This document shows positions 1-8,574 of a DNA stretch of 64,000 nt, one piece after another; positions within the stretch are counted from its first letter, which is position 1; every line of letters starts with the position of its first letter. The notes beneath the pieces were generated by a model. That model worked only from the letters and a program-made list of their open reading frames with translations, did no database searches and was not told the DNA's origin. The position numbers were made by a program, and so were the translations under genes. The stretch lies in assembly GCA_037200975.1 (NCBI GenBank), contig JBBCGI010000001.1:868001-932000 (forward strand), given 5' to 3'. The stretch is from Pseudomonadota bacterium (GTDB taxonomy: Bacteria; Pseudomonadota; Gammaproteobacteria; Steroidobacterales; Steroidobacteraceae).

Positions 1-700
1 CGTACTTCTCTTCGCTCATGCGGTCCTTGGCGGCGCGCGCCACGGTCACGCCGGTCAGCAACACGTCCGGATCGGGTTTGAAGGCGCCGACATACGTGTC
101 GATGACCTTGCGTGCCTCCGCGATCCGTTCGCGCTCGAGGTACAGGCTCGCGAGCTGCACGGTCGCTTCGCCGTAGTTAGGACGCGCCTTGATCGCGCCG
201 TTGAATTTCTCCTGCGCCTCGTCGAGCCGCTTGGCGGCCCGCAGGCAGACCCCGGCATTGGTGAGCGCGACTTCGGGAGTGCGGTAATACTTGCTGGCGG
301 CCACCGCCATGAAACGTTCCACGCCCTCTTCGGTGCGGCCGTTCTTGCACAGGTAGATGGCGTAGTTGTTGGAGATGTCCGGATTGGTCGGCGCCAGCCG
401 CAGCGCTTCGCGGAAATGTTTGTCGGCGAGTTTCGGATCGCCGGTGCGGTCGTACAGCAGCCCGAGGCTGGTGTGGACGTCGGCATCCTTCGGGTTCTGC
501 TTGAGCGAGCGTTCGAGCTTTTCGCGCGCCAGCGGATAGTTGCCCTGCTGCAGATAGGCGGTGCCGAGCTGGATGTTGTACTTGGCGGCGGCCTCTTTCG
601 GATCGTCCTGCTTGAGCGGCTTGCCGCCTTCGCTGTTGCTGGTGACGCAGCCGATCAGCAACGCGGCCGCGAGGACCACGATCGAATACGAGTACTTCAT
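1..700 (-). CDS. pilF: Type IV pilus biogenesis lipoprotein PilF/PilW (3' end outside window)
   Basis: TPR lipoprotein that in the known family helps the PilQ secretin assemble in the outer membrane. The frame opens at 700 with a lipoprotein signal whose lipobox reads LLIGC, then continues without a stop to the window edge (233 codons, against about 250 in the family). The mature part shows TPR-like helical pairs such as YNIQLGTAYLQQGNYPLAREKL. The start codon overlaps the rlmN stop as ATGA, so the two are translationally coupled, and ndk-rlmN-pilF is the usual gammaproteobacterial order. The final C-terminal residues lie outside the window. Confidence 0.88.
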   Translation of the reverse strand, partial: MKYSYSIVVLAAALLIGCVTSNSEGGKPLKQDDPKEAAAKYNIQLGTAYLQQGNYPLAREKLERSLKQNPKDADVHTSLGLLYDRTGDPKLADKHFREALRLAPTNPDISNNYAIYLCKNGRTEEGVERFMAVAASKYYRTPEVALTNAGVCLRAAKRLDEAQEKFNGAIKARPNYGEATVQLASLYLERERIAEARKVIDTYVGAFKPDPDVLLTGVTVARAAKDRMSEEKY

Positions 701-1812
701 GCGCGCACCTGCAAGCCGAAAGTTTTCGAGCCCAGCCGCACGATGGTGCGGTCGGTGACCTGACCCGCGAGCTGCCCGCAGGCCGCATCGATGTCCTCGC
801 CGCGCGTCTTGCGGATGGTGGCGATGACGCCGCGCCGGATCAGCTCGTCGCCGAATTGCCGGATCACGTCGTTCGGCGAGCGGCGATATTGCGTGCCCGG
901 AAACGGGTTGAAAGGAATGAGATTGACCTTCGCCGGCTTGTCTTTCAGCAGGCGCGCGAGCTCGATGGCGTGTTCGCGCCGGTCGTTGACGCCGTCGAGC
1001 ATCACGTATTCGAACGTGACGCTGCGGCCGTTCTGTTCGTCGAGGTAGTGCCAGCAGGCGTCCAGCAACTCGGCGATGTTGTGCTTGCGGTTGATCGGCA
1101 CCAGCTGGCTGCGCAGTTCGTCGTTCGGCGCGTGCAGCGAAACCGCGAGCGCGCAATTCACTTCTTCAGCCAGCTTGTAGATCTGCGGCACGAGCCCCGA
1201 AGTCGACAGCGTGACGCGGCGGCGCGAGATGTCGAAGCCGAGATCGTCGAGGAAGATGCGGATCGCCGGGATCACGTTGCGGAAATTGGCCAGCGGCTCG
1301 CCCATGCCCATGAGCACGATGTTGGTGATGACGCGATCGTCGCCCACCTTCCACCCAAGCTCCTTGTTCGCGAGCCACACCTGGCCGACGATCTCCGCGG
1401 TAGTCAGGTTGCGGTTGAAACCCTGCTGCGCGGTCGAGCAGAACGAGCAGTCGAGCACACAGCCGACCTGCGAGGAGATGCACAACGTGCCGCGGTCTTC
1501 CTCCGGGATGAACACCGTTTCATAGGCCTGGCCGCCACCGCCCGCCAGCAGCCACTTGCGCGTGCCGTCGGAAGCAATCTGCGTCTTCACGATCTCGGGC
1601 ACGCGAACTTCGGCCCGCGTCAGTAGTTCGGCACGGAAATCCTTGGCGAGATCCGTCATCGCCGCGATGTCGCCCTCGCCGCGTTTGTACAGCCAGTTCA
1701 TCAGCTGCCGCGCGCGGAAGGGTTTGCTGCCCATCGACGCCACGAACGCCTCGAGGTCCGCCTTGGGCAGACCTAACAAGTTCGTCAATGGTGATGCGGG
1801 AGCGTCGGACAT
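697..1812 (-). CDS. rlmN: Dual-specificity 23S rRNA (A2503-C2) / tRNA (A37-C2) methyltransferase RlmN
   Basis: Radical-SAM enzyme that puts a C2 methyl on A2503 of 23S rRNA and A37 of some tRNAs. At 371 residues it is of normal family length. The CxxxCxxC cluster motif is at C118, C122 and C125, followed by the family stretch FCSTAQQGFNRNL. A conserved C-terminal cysteine (in DAACGQLA), which takes part in methyl transfer in RlmN, is present. It lies 7 bp downstream of ndk and overlaps pilF by 4 bp, so ndk-rlmN-pilF is one transcription unit. Confidence 0.96.
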   Translation of the reverse strand: MSDAPASPLTNLLGLPKADLEAFVASMGSKPFRARQLMNWLYKRGEGDIAAMTDLAKDFRAELLTRAEVRVPEIVKTQIASDGTRKWLLAGGGGQAYETVFIPEEDRGTLCISSQVGCVLDCSFCSTAQQGFNRNLTTAEIVGQVWLANKELGWKVGDDRVITNIVLMGMGEPLANFRNVIPAIRIFLDDLGFDISRRRVTLSTSGLVPQIYKLAEEVNCALAVSLHAPNDELRSQLVPINRKHNIAELLDACWHYLDEQNGRSVTFEYVMLDGVNDRREHAIELARLLKDKPAKVNLIPFNPFPGTQYRRSPNDVIRQFGDELIRRGVIATIRKTRGEDIDAACGQLAGQVTDRTIVRLGSKTFGLQVRA

Positions 1813-1819
1813 TCGGACT

Positions 1820-2248
1820 TCACCCGCGCGGGCAGAGCTCCGTCGTGCGGAAGAAGTACGCGATCTCGACCGCGGCCGTTTCCGGAGCGTCCGAGCCGTG
1901 GACCGTGTTCGCCTCTATGCTCTCGGCGAGGTCGGCGCGGATCGTGCCCGGCGCGGCCTTCTTCGGATCGGTGGCGCCCATGATCTCGCGATTCTTCGCG
2001 ATGGCGTTTTCACCTTCGAGCACCTGCACGAGCACCGGACCCGAGGTCATGTACTTCACGAGGTCTTTGAAAAACGGGCGCGCCGAATGCACGGCGTAGA
2101 AACCTTCGGCGTCGCGCTGCGACAGGTGGACCATGCGCGCGGCGATGACCTTGAGGCCCGCTTTTTCGAAGCGGCTGAGGACCTCGCCGATGAGGTTACG
2201 GGCAACGCCGTCGGGCTTGACGATGGAAAAGGTGCGCTCGAGCGCCAT
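1820..2248 (-). CDS. ndk: Nucleoside diphosphate kinase
   Basis: Cytoplasmic NDP kinase that balances NTP and dNTP pools through a phosphohistidine intermediate. The 142-residue length, the N-terminal [12 protein letters not shown] and the catalytic histidine H117 in NTVHGSDAP are all family hallmarks. It sits between iscA and rlmN, as in Escherichia coli, where ndk follows the isc operon. The 123-bp gap upstream, between the iscA stop and this start, could hold its own promoter; I saw no strong consensus there. Confidence 0.97.
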   Translation of the reverse strand: MALERTFSIVKPDGVARNLIGEVLSRFEKAGLKVIAARMVHLSQRDAEGFYAVHSARPFFKDLVKYMTSGPVLVQVLEGENAIAKNREIMGATDPKKAAPGTIRADLAESIEANTVHGSDAPETAAVEIAYFFRTTELCPRG

Positions 2249-2371
2249 GCGAATGATTCCTTGTGGGGGTCGTAAAGGCGCGCGATTGTACCGGGAGGAC
2301 GTGCTCCCCGCGAGTAAGCCGCTGAAATTTAACGCCGAAAAGCCGCCCTGCGGCTCACGTCTGTTAGACGC

Positions 2372-2695
2372 CTAGACGTTGAAAGATTCCCCACATCCAC
2401 ATTCGCCCTTGATGTTGGGGTTATGGAAACGGAACGCCTCGTTGAGACCCTGTTTGACGAAGTCGACCGTGGTGCCGTTGATGAGCGGCAGGCTGTCCGG
2501 GTCCACGAACACCTTGACGCCCTGGTCCTCGAAAACGAGGTCCGAGGCGGCACTGTCGTCGGCGTAATTGACCACGTAGGCGAAGCCCGAGCAGCCGGTC
2601 TTGCGCACCCCGAGCCGCAGGCCCAGACCCTTGCCGCGCGAGGCAAGGAAGGTTTTGACGCGGTCGGCGGCAGCCGGTGTGAGTTGAATGGCCAT
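2372..2695 (-). CDS. iscA: A-type iron-sulfur carrier IscA
   Basis: 107-residue A-type carrier that passes Fe-S clusters or iron to apo-proteins. The three conserved cysteines are visible in TGCSGFAYV and in the C-terminal GECGCGESF. The sequence resembles IscA more than ErpA or SufA ([29 protein letters not shown]), and it directly follows the cysteine desulfurase fusion with a 24-bp gap. No hscB, hscA or fdx lies beside it, unlike a standard isc operon, so its partners must be encoded elsewhere or be replaced. Confidence 0.9.
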   Translation of the reverse strand: MAIQLTPAAADRVKTFLASRGKGLGLRLGVRKTGCSGFAYVVNYADDSAASDLVFEDQGVKVFVDPDSLPLINGTTVDFVKQGLNEAFRFHNPNIKGECGCGESFNV

Positions 2696-2719
2696 GGGCG
2701 GTCTCTTTCCTGGCGCGTG

Positions 2720-4324
2720 TCAGCGGTTCAGCGCTGCGCGCAATGCATCTTCGACGATCAACAGCCGGCCAAGTTTCTCGGCCGGGACTTCGAACTTGCG
2801 GGCCCAGTCGGCAGGGGCTTCCGGCACGCCGGCAGCGAGCCTGCGGCCTTCGAGAACCTCACATAACCAGGCGACGACCGCCAGAGTATGGGGGCATCCG
2901 TAGGCGCTGGAACGGGCACTTTTCACGGATTCACCGGCAATCTCGAGCTCGAACAGTACCCAGGTTCCGTCGGCGCGCCGGCCGGCCTGGCCCTGGCGCA
3001 CGCCGGCGGGCGGGCTCGCGCGCGCGAAGCGCGGAACGCGTGCTGGCGCCAGAAAGTACCTCTGGGCCAACGGACTCAGGGAGCGCGCCAGCAAAGAACC
3101 TGGCGGGCCGGCCAGGGTTGGAGCGCCCCGCCCCACGTCATCGGAATCGGAAGACTCCGCGCCGTCATCACCCGCCAGCCGGCGCAACCTCGCGAGTTCG
3201 CGCCGGATGGCCCCCGCGGCCTCATCCACGTCGGCCGCCGTCGTGAAACGCCCGAGGGAAACTCGCAGCGAGCTCTGCGCGAGTTCGGCATCCCGGCCCA
3301 GCGCGCGCAGCACGTAGCTCGGCTCGCGGGTGGCGGAACTGCAGGCCGAACCGGTCGACACAGCGATCTCGGGCAGGCCAGTCACCAGGCTTTCTCCCTC
3401 GATGCCCTCGAATGACAGGTTGATGAGGCCGGGAACTCGATGCACGGCATCGCCGTTGAAGATGACGCCGGGCAGCGACTCGAGCTCCCGCCGCAGCCGG
3501 CCGGTGAGGTCGCGCGCATGCGCCGCGTCGCGCTCGCCTTGCGCGCGCGCCAGAGCCGCCGCCGCGCCGAGACCTGCGATCTGGTGCGTGGCCAGCGTGC
3601 CCGGGCGCAAACCCCGCTCGTGGCCGCCGCCGAACTGCACGGGCGCGATGCGCGGCCGCGCCGCCTCGCGTACGTACAACGCGCCGACGCCCTTGGGGCC
3701 GTAGAACTTGTGCGCGGTCAGCGCGAGAAAATCGACGCCGAGCCGCCCCACGTCGACGGGTAGTTTGCCCGCGGCCTGCGAGGCGTCCGTGTGCACCAGC
3801 ACTCCACGCGCGGCGCACACGGCGGCGATCTGCGCGACGTCGTTGGTGACACCGATCTCGTTGTTCGCGAGCATCAGCGAGACTAGCAGCGTGTCGGCGC
3901 GCAGCGCGGCGCGCACGGCCTCGGGCGACACGCGGCCGCCGGCGTCGGGCTCGAGCAAGGTCACCGGGAAACCGTCGCGCGCCAGCTGCGCGCAGGTGTC
4001 GAGCACCGATTTGTGCTCGGTCCGGCTGCTGACGATGTGGCCGTGTCCGGCGGCGCGCCGCGCCGCGCGCGCAACGCCGAGCAGCGCCAGGTTGTTTGCC
4101 TCGGTGGCGCCCGACGTGAAGACGATCTCGCGTGCCGTGGCGCCGATCAGCGCCGCGACTTCGGCGCGTGCCGCTTCGATGAGGTCGTGGACGGCGAGGC
4201 CGGCGCCATGCGTGGCCGAGGCCGCATTCGCCTGTGCGGCAGGATCGGCCAGGCATTGCGCCATCACCGCCGCGACGCGCGGATCGACCGGCGTGGTCGC
4301 CGCGTAGTCCAGGTAGATAGTCAT
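2720..4324 (-). CDS. iscS: Cysteine desulfurase IscS fused to a degenerate IscU-like domain
   Basis: 534-residue fusion. Residues 1-385 are a complete IscS: the PLP lysine is K206 (TAHKFYGPKG) and the persulfide cysteine is C328 (STGSACSSATREPSYVLRAL). An acidic linker of about 25 residues follows, and residues about 415-534 align with IscU (LFELEIAGESVKSARSSAYG and EKLGRLLIVEDALRAAL). Of the three IscU cluster cysteines only the middle one (C477 in AYGC) remains: the ACGD site reads QAGRR and the HCSI site reads GRLLI. The domain is therefore unlikely to be a normal scaffold. The start overlaps the trmJ stop as ATGA and iscA follows 24 bp later. IscS normally supplies sulfur for clusters and tRNA thiolation. 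Confidence 0.92.
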   Translation of the reverse strand: MTIYLDYAATTPVDPRVAAVMAQCLADPAAQANAASATHGAGLAVHDLIEAARAEVAALIGATAREIVFTSGATEANNLALLGVARAARRAAGHGHIVSSRTEHKSVLDTCAQLARDGFPVTLLEPDAGGRVSPEAVRAALRADTLLVSLMLANNEIGVTNDVAQIAAVCAARGVLVHTDASQAAGKLPVDVGRLGVDFLALTAHKFYGPKGVGALYVREAARPRIAPVQFGGGHERGLRPGTLATHQIAGLGAAAALARAQGERDAAHARDLTGRLRRELESLPGVIFNGDAVHRVPGLINLSFEGIEGESLVTGLPEIAVSTGSACSSATREPSYVLRALGRDAELAQSSLRVSLGRFTTAADVDEAAGAIRRELARLRRLAGDDGAESSDSDDVGRGAPTLAGPPGSLLARSLSPLAQRYFLAPARVPRFARASPPAGVRQGQAGRRADGTWVLFELEIAGESVKSARSSAYGCPHTLAVVAWLCEVLEGRRLAAGVPEAPADWARKFEVPAEKLGRLLIVEDALRAALNR

Positions 4325-5076
4325 CGTGGACCGGCCGGCCGCCGCTTGTTCTGCACGGCCGTGAGGATGCCGCGCAGGATGTTGACCTCGTTCTGGTCCA
4401 TCTCGCTGCGCTGGAACAGGCGCCGGATGCGCGTGCCCAGCTGCGTGCCACCCTGCGTGCGGTCGCGGAAATCGATCTCTTCCATGACCTGCGCGAGGTG
4501 CGCGTAGAAACGCTCCATGTCCTCGCCCGAGGCGGGCGGCACCGTGGGTTCCGACAGCGGCCGGGAACTGGCCGGACTGCCCGCGGCGCGGAACAATTCG
4601 TAGGTCAAGAGCTGCACCGCCATCGCGAGATTGAGCGAGGGGTACTCGGGATTGGCCGGGATGCGGATCAGCAGGTGCGCGAGCGCCAGCTCCTCGTTGG
4701 TGAGCCCGGTGCGCTCGGCGCCAAACAACACCGCGGCAGGAGCGATCTCGCTCTTGCCGAATATGTTCTGCGCCGCCTCGTGCAGATCGAGCGCGCGGAA
4801 ATTGTGATCGCGCGACCGCGACGTCGTCGCCGCGACGAAACCGCAGTCGGCGACCGCGTCGGCCACGGTGTCGACCACGCGCGCGCGCTCCAGCAGATCG
4901 GCCGCGCCCGACGCGCGCGCAGTCGCTTCCGGGTGCGGATAGGCCTTCGGACGCACCAGCACGAGATCCACGAGCGCCATGTTCTTCATGGCGCGCGCCA
5001 CCGCCCCGATGTTTCCGGGGTGTGAGGGCTCGACCAGCACGATGCGAATGGCGGAAAGGGGCACGGCCTGTATCAT
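4321..5076 (-). CDS. trmJ: tRNA (cytidine/uridine-2'-O-)-methyltransferase TrmJ
   Basis: SPOUT-family enzyme that 2'-O-methylates position 32 of tRNA. The N-terminal IRIVLVEPSHPGNIGAVAR and the knot motifs VLFGAERTGLTNEE and ANPEYPSLNLAMAVQLL are characteristic. I chose the ATG at 5076 (MIQAVPLSAIRI, 251 residues), because a longer version from 5115 adds 13 non-conserved residues and overlaps the divergent suhB start. trmJ heads the isc locus in many gammaproteobacteria, and here it is coupled to iscS by a 4-bp overlap. Confidence 0.93.
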   Translation of the reverse strand: MIQAVPLSAIRIVLVEPSHPGNIGAVARAMKNMALVDLVLVRPKAYPHPEATARASGAADLLERARVVDTVADAVADCGFVAATTSRSRDHNFRALDLHEAAQNIFGKSEIAPAAVLFGAERTGLTNEELALAHLLIRIPANPEYPSLNLAMAVQLLTYELFRAAGSPASSRPLSEPTVPPASGEDMERFYAHLAQVMEEIDFRDRTQGGTQLGTRIRRLFQRSEMDQNEVNILRGILTAVQNKRRPAGPR

Positions 5077-5105
5077 AGCGACCCTTTTTGACCCCTCCCC
5101 GCCCG

Positions 5106-5906
5106 ATGCAGCCACTACTCAATATCGCGGTCAAAGCCGCGCGCCGCGCCGGCGACATCATCGTCCGCGCCATCCCGCGCCTCGAAGCCGTGCAGGTCGA
5201 AAGCAAGGGCCGCAACGATTTTGTGACCGAGGTCGACAAGGCCGCCGAAGCCGACATCATCCAGACGATCCGCCGGCTGCATCCCGATCACGCCTTCCTC
5301 GCCGAGGAAAGCGGCGCCAGCGGCAACAACGAGGTGGTGTGGATCATCGATCCGCTCGATGGCACGACCAACTTCATGCACGGCAACCCGGTGTTCGCGG
5401 TGTCGATCGCCTGCCAGATCCGCGGCCGCCTCGAACACGCGGTGGTGTTCGATCCGATGCGCCAGGAACTCTTCACCGCCTCGCGCGGCGATGGCGCGCA
5501 GGTCGAAGGCCGCAAGATGCGCGTCAGCAAGCAGATCACGCTCGAAGGTTCGCTGATCGCGACCGGTTTTCCATTCCGCACCGACTCGCCCTACATCGAC
5601 GAATATCTCGCGATGCTCAAGGCCGTGATGCTGCGGGCATCGGGCATACGCCGCCCGGGCGCCGCGGCGCTCGATCTGGCGTACGTGGCCGCGGGCCGCG
5701 TCGACGGATTCTGGGAGATCGGCCTCAAACCCTGGGACACGGCGGCCGGCACGTTGCTCATCACCGAAGCGGGCGGCCGTGTCGGCACCATCTTCGGCGA
5801 GAAGTACGAACAGGGCGGCCACATCATCGCCGGCACGCCCAAGGTCTACGCCGAGCTGGTGGCGGCGGTGTCGCTCCACGCCCCCAGCGCGTTGCGCGGC
5901 GCCTAA
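5106..5906 (+). CDS. suhB: Inositol-1-monophosphatase family protein SuhB
   Basis: 266-residue Mg-dependent phosphatase of the IMPase family. SuhB hydrolyses inositol-1-phosphate in vitro and in E. coli also takes part in rRNA antitermination. Metal-binding motifs are present: E in FLAEESG, then DPLDGTTNF, and WDTAAGTLLI near the C-terminus. The start at 5106 (MQPLLNIAVKAARRAG) matches the family, whereas the ATG at 5088 is less likely. It is divergent from trmJ with only 29 bp between starts. Its stop interlocks with that of the convergent permease gene (GCCTAACTAG). Confidence 0.93.
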   Translation: MQPLLNIAVKAARRAGDIIVRAIPRLEAVQVESKGRNDFVTEVDKAAEADIIQTIRRLHPDHAFLAEESGASGNNEVVWIIDPLDGTTNFMHGNPVFAVSIACQIRGRLEHAVVFDPMRQELFTASRGDGAQVEGRKMRVSKQITLEGSLIATGFPFRTDSPYIDEYLAMLKAVMLRASGIRRPGAAALDLAYVAAGRVDGFWEIGLKPWDTAAGTLLITEAGGRVGTIFGEKYEQGGHIIAGTPKVYAELVAAVSLHAPSALRGA

Positions 5907-7720
5907 CTAGCTGGTTTCGTTGCGGACGCTTTGTCGCGCAGCGGGCTGACCCAGTACGGATAGCAGAAATACAGCGCCACCGTTCCGAGCAGGAACCAGC
6001 CGAACCACACGCGCACCGAGTGTTCGACGCCGATCCAGGCGAGCACGAAGCACAACACGACGCCGATGCCCGGAATGACGGGATATCCCCAGACCTTGAA
6101 GTGACGCGGCAGATCGGGCCGCTTGTGTCGCAGCCAGATCACCGAGAAACACACCAGGCCGAAGGCCACCAGCGTTCCGACCGAGGTGAGATCGCCGAGG
6201 TAGTTGATGTCGAAGACCGCTGCCGCCACCGAAACGACGACGCCCACGATCAACGTGTTGATCCACGGCGTCTTGAACTTCGGATGCACCTTGGCGAGCA
6301 CCTTCGGCATGAGGCCGTCGCGCGACATGGAATAAAACACGCGCGTCTGGCCGAACATCAGCACCAGCACCACGGACGATAATCCCGCGATCGCGCCGAT
6401 CTTGATGCACTTGGCGAGCCAGCCCCACTGCGGGCCGAAAGTATCGACCGCGGTCGCGACGGGCGCCGCGACGTTGAGCTTCGTGAACGACACGACGCCG
6501 GTGAGCACCGCGGCGGTGGCCATGTACAGGACCGTGCAAATGACCAGCGAGCCCAGGATGCCGATGGGCATGTCCTTGCGCGGATTCTTCGCTTCCTGGC
6601 CCGCGGTCGAGACCGCCTCGAAGCCGATGTAGGCAAAGAAAACAATAGTCGCGGCGCGGATCACGCCGTCGATGCCGAACTGGTTCTCGACGCCGGTCGG
6701 CTCCGGAATGAACGGATGCCAGTTGTCGGTGTTGACGAAGAACGCACCGACCGCGATGAACGCGATGATGACCGTGACCTTGATGGCCACGATGATGTTG
6801 TTGACGGTGGCCGACTCGGACACGCCGAGGATCAGCAGCATGGTCACCGACAGCGTGATGAACACGGCCGGCAGGTTGAACAGCGACTTCACGATCGAGG
6901 CCGGATCCACCGGGACGACGGTGGCCAGCGGCAGCTGCACGACGGAGCCCGTGGGCACCATCAGCTGCGTGCCCGCCGCGAGGTCGCGCAGATGCGTGGT
7001 CGCCGGGTCCATGACCTTGGTGGCCTCCGAGAGCAGCGCCGTGCTGTCGGTCTTCACGGCGATGTCGAGCGAATTGACGAGCGCGTAGCCGCCCGACTGT
7101 GCCTGGGCGATCACGTCGTTCTGCGCCAGCGCCGTGGTGAAAGCGCCCGAGATCGTGGCCTTGCCCTGCGAGAGGAACTGCACCACCGAGCCATCGGTGA
7201 GATGCGCGGTCACGCCGTTCAGGCTGACCAGCGGATCGGTCATGCTGAAGCTCGACGCATGCGAGACGACCAGCTGGCCGACGGCCTGCGTGAACTGCGC
7301 GGGGATGTCGAGGCCGATGTCGTGCAGCAGACTGACCGCGTAGCCGGACCAGCCCACCGCGACCACCGAGGCGGCCAGCGCGTATTCGAGCAGCAGCAAC
7401 GCGCCCATGATCCACGCACCGAATTCACCGACCGTGGTGTAGGCGTAGGTATATGCGGAGCCGGAGACCGGCAGCATCGAGGCGAGCTCGGCGTAACACA
7501 GGCCCGCGAAGGCGCAGACGACGCCGGCGATGACGAAGGACAACATGACCGCGGGGCCGGCATACAGCGCGGCGGCAGTGCCCGTGCGGACGAAGATACC
7601 GGCGCCGATGATGCAGCCGATGCCAAACAACACCAGGTGGATCGCACCGAGCGAGCGTTTGAGCTCACCGCGGTCGAACTCGGATTGGACCTGATCAATG
7701 GACTTGGTACGCCATCTCAT
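5903..7720 (-). CDS. APC-superfamily amino-acid permease (CAT-like) with a large extra-membrane insertion
   Basis: 605-residue cationic/general amino-acid permease of the APC superfamily. The first segment carries the family signature IHLVLFGIGCIIGAGIFVRT, and later helices include IGFEAVSTAGQEAKNPRKDMP. Relatives are usually about 460-500 residues long. The extra length is a hydrophilic block at about residues 136-282, between early transmembrane helices, rich in Thr, Ser, Ala and Val (for example NGVTAHLTDGSVVQFLSQ). It is read cleanly in frame, so it is not a sequencing error. The substrate cannot be told from sequence. It lies downstream of terC with a 76-bp gap and may have its own promoter. 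Confidence 0.85.
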   Translation of the reverse strand: MRWRTKSIDQVQSEFDRGELKRSLGAIHLVLFGIGCIIGAGIFVRTGTAAALYAGPAVMLSFVIAGVVCAFAGLCYAELASMLPVSGSAYTYAYTTVGEFGAWIMGALLLLEYALAASVVAVGWSGYAVSLLHDIGLDIPAQFTQAVGQLVVSHASSFSMTDPLVSLNGVTAHLTDGSVVQFLSQGKATISGAFTTALAQNDVIAQAQSGGYALVNSLDIAVKTDSTALLSEATKVMDPATTHLRDLAAGTQLMVPTGSVVQLPLATVVPVDPASIVKSLFNLPAVFITLSVTMLLILGVSESATVNNIIVAIKVTVIIAFIAVGAFFVNTDNWHPFIPEPTGVENQFGIDGVIRAATIVFFAYIGFEAVSTAGQEAKNPRKDMPIGILGSLVICTVLYMATAAVLTGVVSFTKLNVAAPVATAVDTFGPQWGWLAKCIKIGAIAGLSSVVLVLMFGQTRVFYSMSRDGLMPKVLAKVHPKFKTPWINTLIVGVVVSVAAAVFDINYLGDLTSVGTLVAFGLVCFSVIWLRHKRPDLPRHFKVWGYPVIPGIGVVLCFVLAWIGVEHSVRVWFGWFLLGTVALYFCYPYWVSPLRDKASATKPAS

Positions 7721-7796
7721 CGGGGACCCCGCATTCTTGTAATTGTCAGGATTGTAGGGAGGCCGCTGGCGTTAAGCGAGCGCGATTGCGTCGACG

Positions 7797-8549
7797 TCAA
7801 CCGCCTTCACTCTCGTCACGCTTGTTCCGGCGCGCATCCATCAGCTTTCGCAGGCGGATATTCACCATTTCGACGCCCACGGAGAACGCCATCGCGAAGT
7901 ACAGGTAACCCTTTGGCACGTCGAAGTGGAAGGAATCCGCCACCAGCACGACGCCGACCAGAATAAGGAATGCCAGCGCCAGGATCTTGATGGTCGGATG
8001 CCGGTCGATGAAGGCGCCGATCGAGCCCGACACCCACATCATCACGCCAATGGCGAGGACTATGGCCGCGACCATGATCGGCAGCTGCTCGGGTTTTGCC
8101 AGCCCGACTGCCGTGAACACCGAATCGAGCGAGAACACGATGTCGATGATGGCGATCTGCACGACGATCGCGAAGAAATTGGCGAATACCTTGGTGTGGC
8201 GTTCACCTTCGGCGCCCTCGAGCGTGCCATGGATCTCGGTGACGCTCTTGGCCAGCAGGAACAGGCCACCTAACAACAGGATGATGTCGCGCCCGGAGAA
8301 CTCCTGCGTGAGGATGCTGAACCAGGGCTTGGTCAGGCGCGTCAACCACACGATGGAGAACAGCAGCGCGATACGCGTGATCATCGCGAGCGCGAGACCG
8401 ACGATCCGCGCCGATTCGCGCCGCTCCGGCGGCAGCCGGCTGACCAGAATCGAGATGAAGATGATGTTGTCGATGCCGAGCACGATCTCGAGCGCGGATA
8501 ACGTGATGAACGCTATCCACGCATGAGGATCGCTGAGGAGCTCGATCAT
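7797..8549 (-). CDS. TerC/YgdQ-type integral membrane protein
   Basis: 250-residue inner-membrane protein of the TerC family, members of which are linked to metal (often manganese) export and tellurium resistance. Family motifs include SALEIVLGIDNIIFISIL near the N-terminus and IIDIVFSLDSVFTAVGL in the middle, each with acidic residues in a helix as expected for cation handling. About seven hydrophobic helices are visible. It starts 25 bp after secF and may be co-transcribed with the Sec genes. No metal riboswitch of the yybP-ykoY type was seen upstream. Confidence 0.88.
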   Translation of the reverse strand: MIELLSDPHAWIAFITLSALEIVLGIDNIIFISILVSRLPPERRESARIVGLALAMITRIALLFSIVWLTRLTKPWFSILTQEFSGRDIILLLGGLFLLAKSVTEIHGTLEGAEGERHTKVFANFFAIVVQIAIIDIVFSLDSVFTAVGLAKPEQLPIMVAAIVLAIGVMMWVSGSIGAFIDRHPTIKILALAFLILVGVVLVADSFHFDVPKGYLYFAMAFSVGVEMVNIRLRKLMDARRNKRDESEGG

Positions 8550-8574
8550 CCAGCGAAGACCCTATTCTCGAGAC

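Noticed and set aside
4325-5260. N-terminal extension of the IscS frame upstream of 4324
   Set aside because: It overlaps trmJ completely and its translation is low-complexity; the conserved IscS start MTIYLDYAATTP is at 4324.
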